Below are positions 6,301 to 7,025 of a stretch of 7,025 nt of DNA, piece by piece. A program made the position numbers and the translations under genes. The first letter of the stretch is position 1. The number at the start of each line of letters is the position of its first letter. The notes under the pieces were generated by a model. It ran no database searches, was not told where the DNA came from, and saw nothing but the letters and a program-made list of their open reading frames with translations. This DNA is from Pseudomonadota bacterium (GTDB lineage: Bacteria; Desulfobacterota; Anaeroferrophillalia; Anaeroferrophillales; Anaeroferrophillaceae), in contig DQWO01000167.1 in the NCBI GenBank assembly GCA_011042595.1, positions 1-7,025 of the forward strand. The letters run 5' to 3'.

Positions 6301-6336
6301 TTTTATCATCGGCAGGGGATGGAATTTTCTTGAGTG

Positions 6337-7025
6337 ATGCAGACTAATTATTCTGAAAATATTGGCCATCAGCAATTAAAACTTCCAGACGCTGTTCATT
6401 CTGGTGATGAGGTCGGAATTATTGCCCCGGCAAGTCCCATAAAAACTGATTTTTTGCTGGAAGGTCTGCAGTACCTGCAGCGAATTGGATATAAAGGCGT
6501 TCCATCAATCAATCTTGATTGTCGTACACATCATGTAGCCGGTTCTTCCCAGGCACGCCTTGATGATTTTCACCAGATGTTCTTCAATCCTGATATCAAG
6601 GCAGTATTTGCTGCCCGGGGTGGGTATGGAAGTGCTCATCTGTTAGGTAAGCTGGATTATTCTCTATTGGCCCGCAATTCAAAACTACTGGTAGGGTATA
6701 GTGATATTACCACCTTGCAACTGGCACTTTGGCATAAAATCCGAATGCACAGCATCTCCGGTCCCATGGTAGCAGTGGAAATGGCTCGTCCAAACTCCAT
6801 TAATGAGCCATTATTCAAGAACATTTTATCCGGCACATTACCCAAAGTCAATGAGCTGATGTCCGCCTATCTGGATGATGGAAATATTAGTTTTTTGCGG
6901 CGAAATAATATTGTTCGGGGACGGTTGCTGGGTGGTACCCTGAGTGTCATTTCATCAATGATCGGGACCCCGTTTTTACCTGATTTCAAAAATGCTATCC
7001 TGATCATTGAGGAACATGGTGAACG
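6337..7025 (+). CDS. LD-carboxypeptidase (peptidase family S66, LdcA/MccF type), 3' end cut by window edge
   Basis: The open frame runs from ATG at 6337 to the right edge, giving 229 codons plus two bases. The protein matches S66 serine peptidases: VGIIAPASP near 26-34, the glycine-rich RGGYGS at 94-99, and GYSDIT at 120-125 with the likely nucleophile Ser122. SGPM follows at 141-144, then GRLLGGTLSVISSMIGTPF at 195-213. IIEEHGE at 223-229 carries the expected catalytic Glu (probably Glu225). The catalytic His lies beyond the window. LdcA removes the terminal D-alanine from murein tetrapeptides during cytoplasmic peptidoglycan recycling, while MccF relatives cleave microcin C-type amides; the partial sequence does not separate the two. 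No signal peptide is seen, which fits a cytoplasmic enzyme. An in-frame GTG at 6334, directly preceding the ATG and following a TGA, is an alternative start that adds one residue. Confidence 0.9.
   Translation, partial: MQTNYSENIGHQQLKLPDAVHSGDEVGIIAPASPIKTDFLLEGLQYLQRIGYKGVPSINLDCRTHHVAGSSQARLDDFHQMFFNPDIKAVFAARGGYGSAHLLGKLDYSLLARNSKLLVGYSDITTLQLALWHKIRMHSISGPMVAVEMARPNSINEPLFKNILSGTLPKVNELMSAYLDDGNISFLRRNNIVRGRLLGGTLSVISSMIGTPFLPDFKNAILIIEEHGE

Noticed and set aside
6319..6333. Four-codon upstream reading frame (MEFS) in the LD-carboxypeptidase leader
   Set aside because: It is in frame and ends just before the GTG/ATG start, but the purine-rich stretch directly abuts its ATG, leaving no proper ribosome-site spacing. 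It is too short to judge.
1..7025. CRISPR arrays, tRNA or rRNA genes, phage genes
   Set aside because: No regularly spaced direct repeats, cloverleaf-like sequences, conserved rRNA stretches or phage-type products were recognised on either strand.

Overview
The window looks like the chromosome of a moderately AT-rich, Gram-negative, delta-type bacterium (Desulfobacterota or a close relative). This rests on gene content only: an MglA-family GTPase grouped with TPR proteins and a DUF4388 (PATAN) protein is a combination typical of that part of the tree. No marker gene fixes the taxon.

Layout. Positions 1-776 (minus) hold most of an EamA/DMT-type membrane transporter whose 3' end lies beyond the left edge. 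Positions 777-1087 carry no gene. They hold a compact, GC-rich, highly structured repeat-like element (787-999) with 15-bp perfect terminal inverted repeats and a flanking 8-bp direct repeat, sitting almost against the transporter start codon. Positions 1088-6154 (minus) are one tightly packed run of four genes, transcribed right to left: a soluble TPR protein with a TTG start, an MglA-like Ras-type GTPase with an unusual C-terminal extension, a polytopic membrane protein combining TPR repeats and a four-cysteine zinc ribbon, and a DUF4388 protein with a winged-helix-like segment and one membrane anchor. Spacings are 15 bp, an 8-bp overlap and 14 bp, so co-transcription and translational coupling are likely. 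Positions 6155-6336 form a divergent promoter region. From 6337 (plus) an LD-carboxypeptidase (peptidase family S66) runs off the right edge.

How the genes may work together. The GTPase keeps the MglA signature residues (Thr78, Arg53, Gln82), and its partners here are two TPR scaffolds and a DUF4388 protein, two of the four products being membrane-bound. The simplest reading is a GTPase-controlled, membrane-associated assembly or polarity module. No Roadblock/MglB regulator is encoded in the window, so the GTPase is either regulated from elsewhere or by the operon's own proteins. The function of the four-gene unit is inference. The LD-carboxypeptidase and the transporter are probably independent neighbours.
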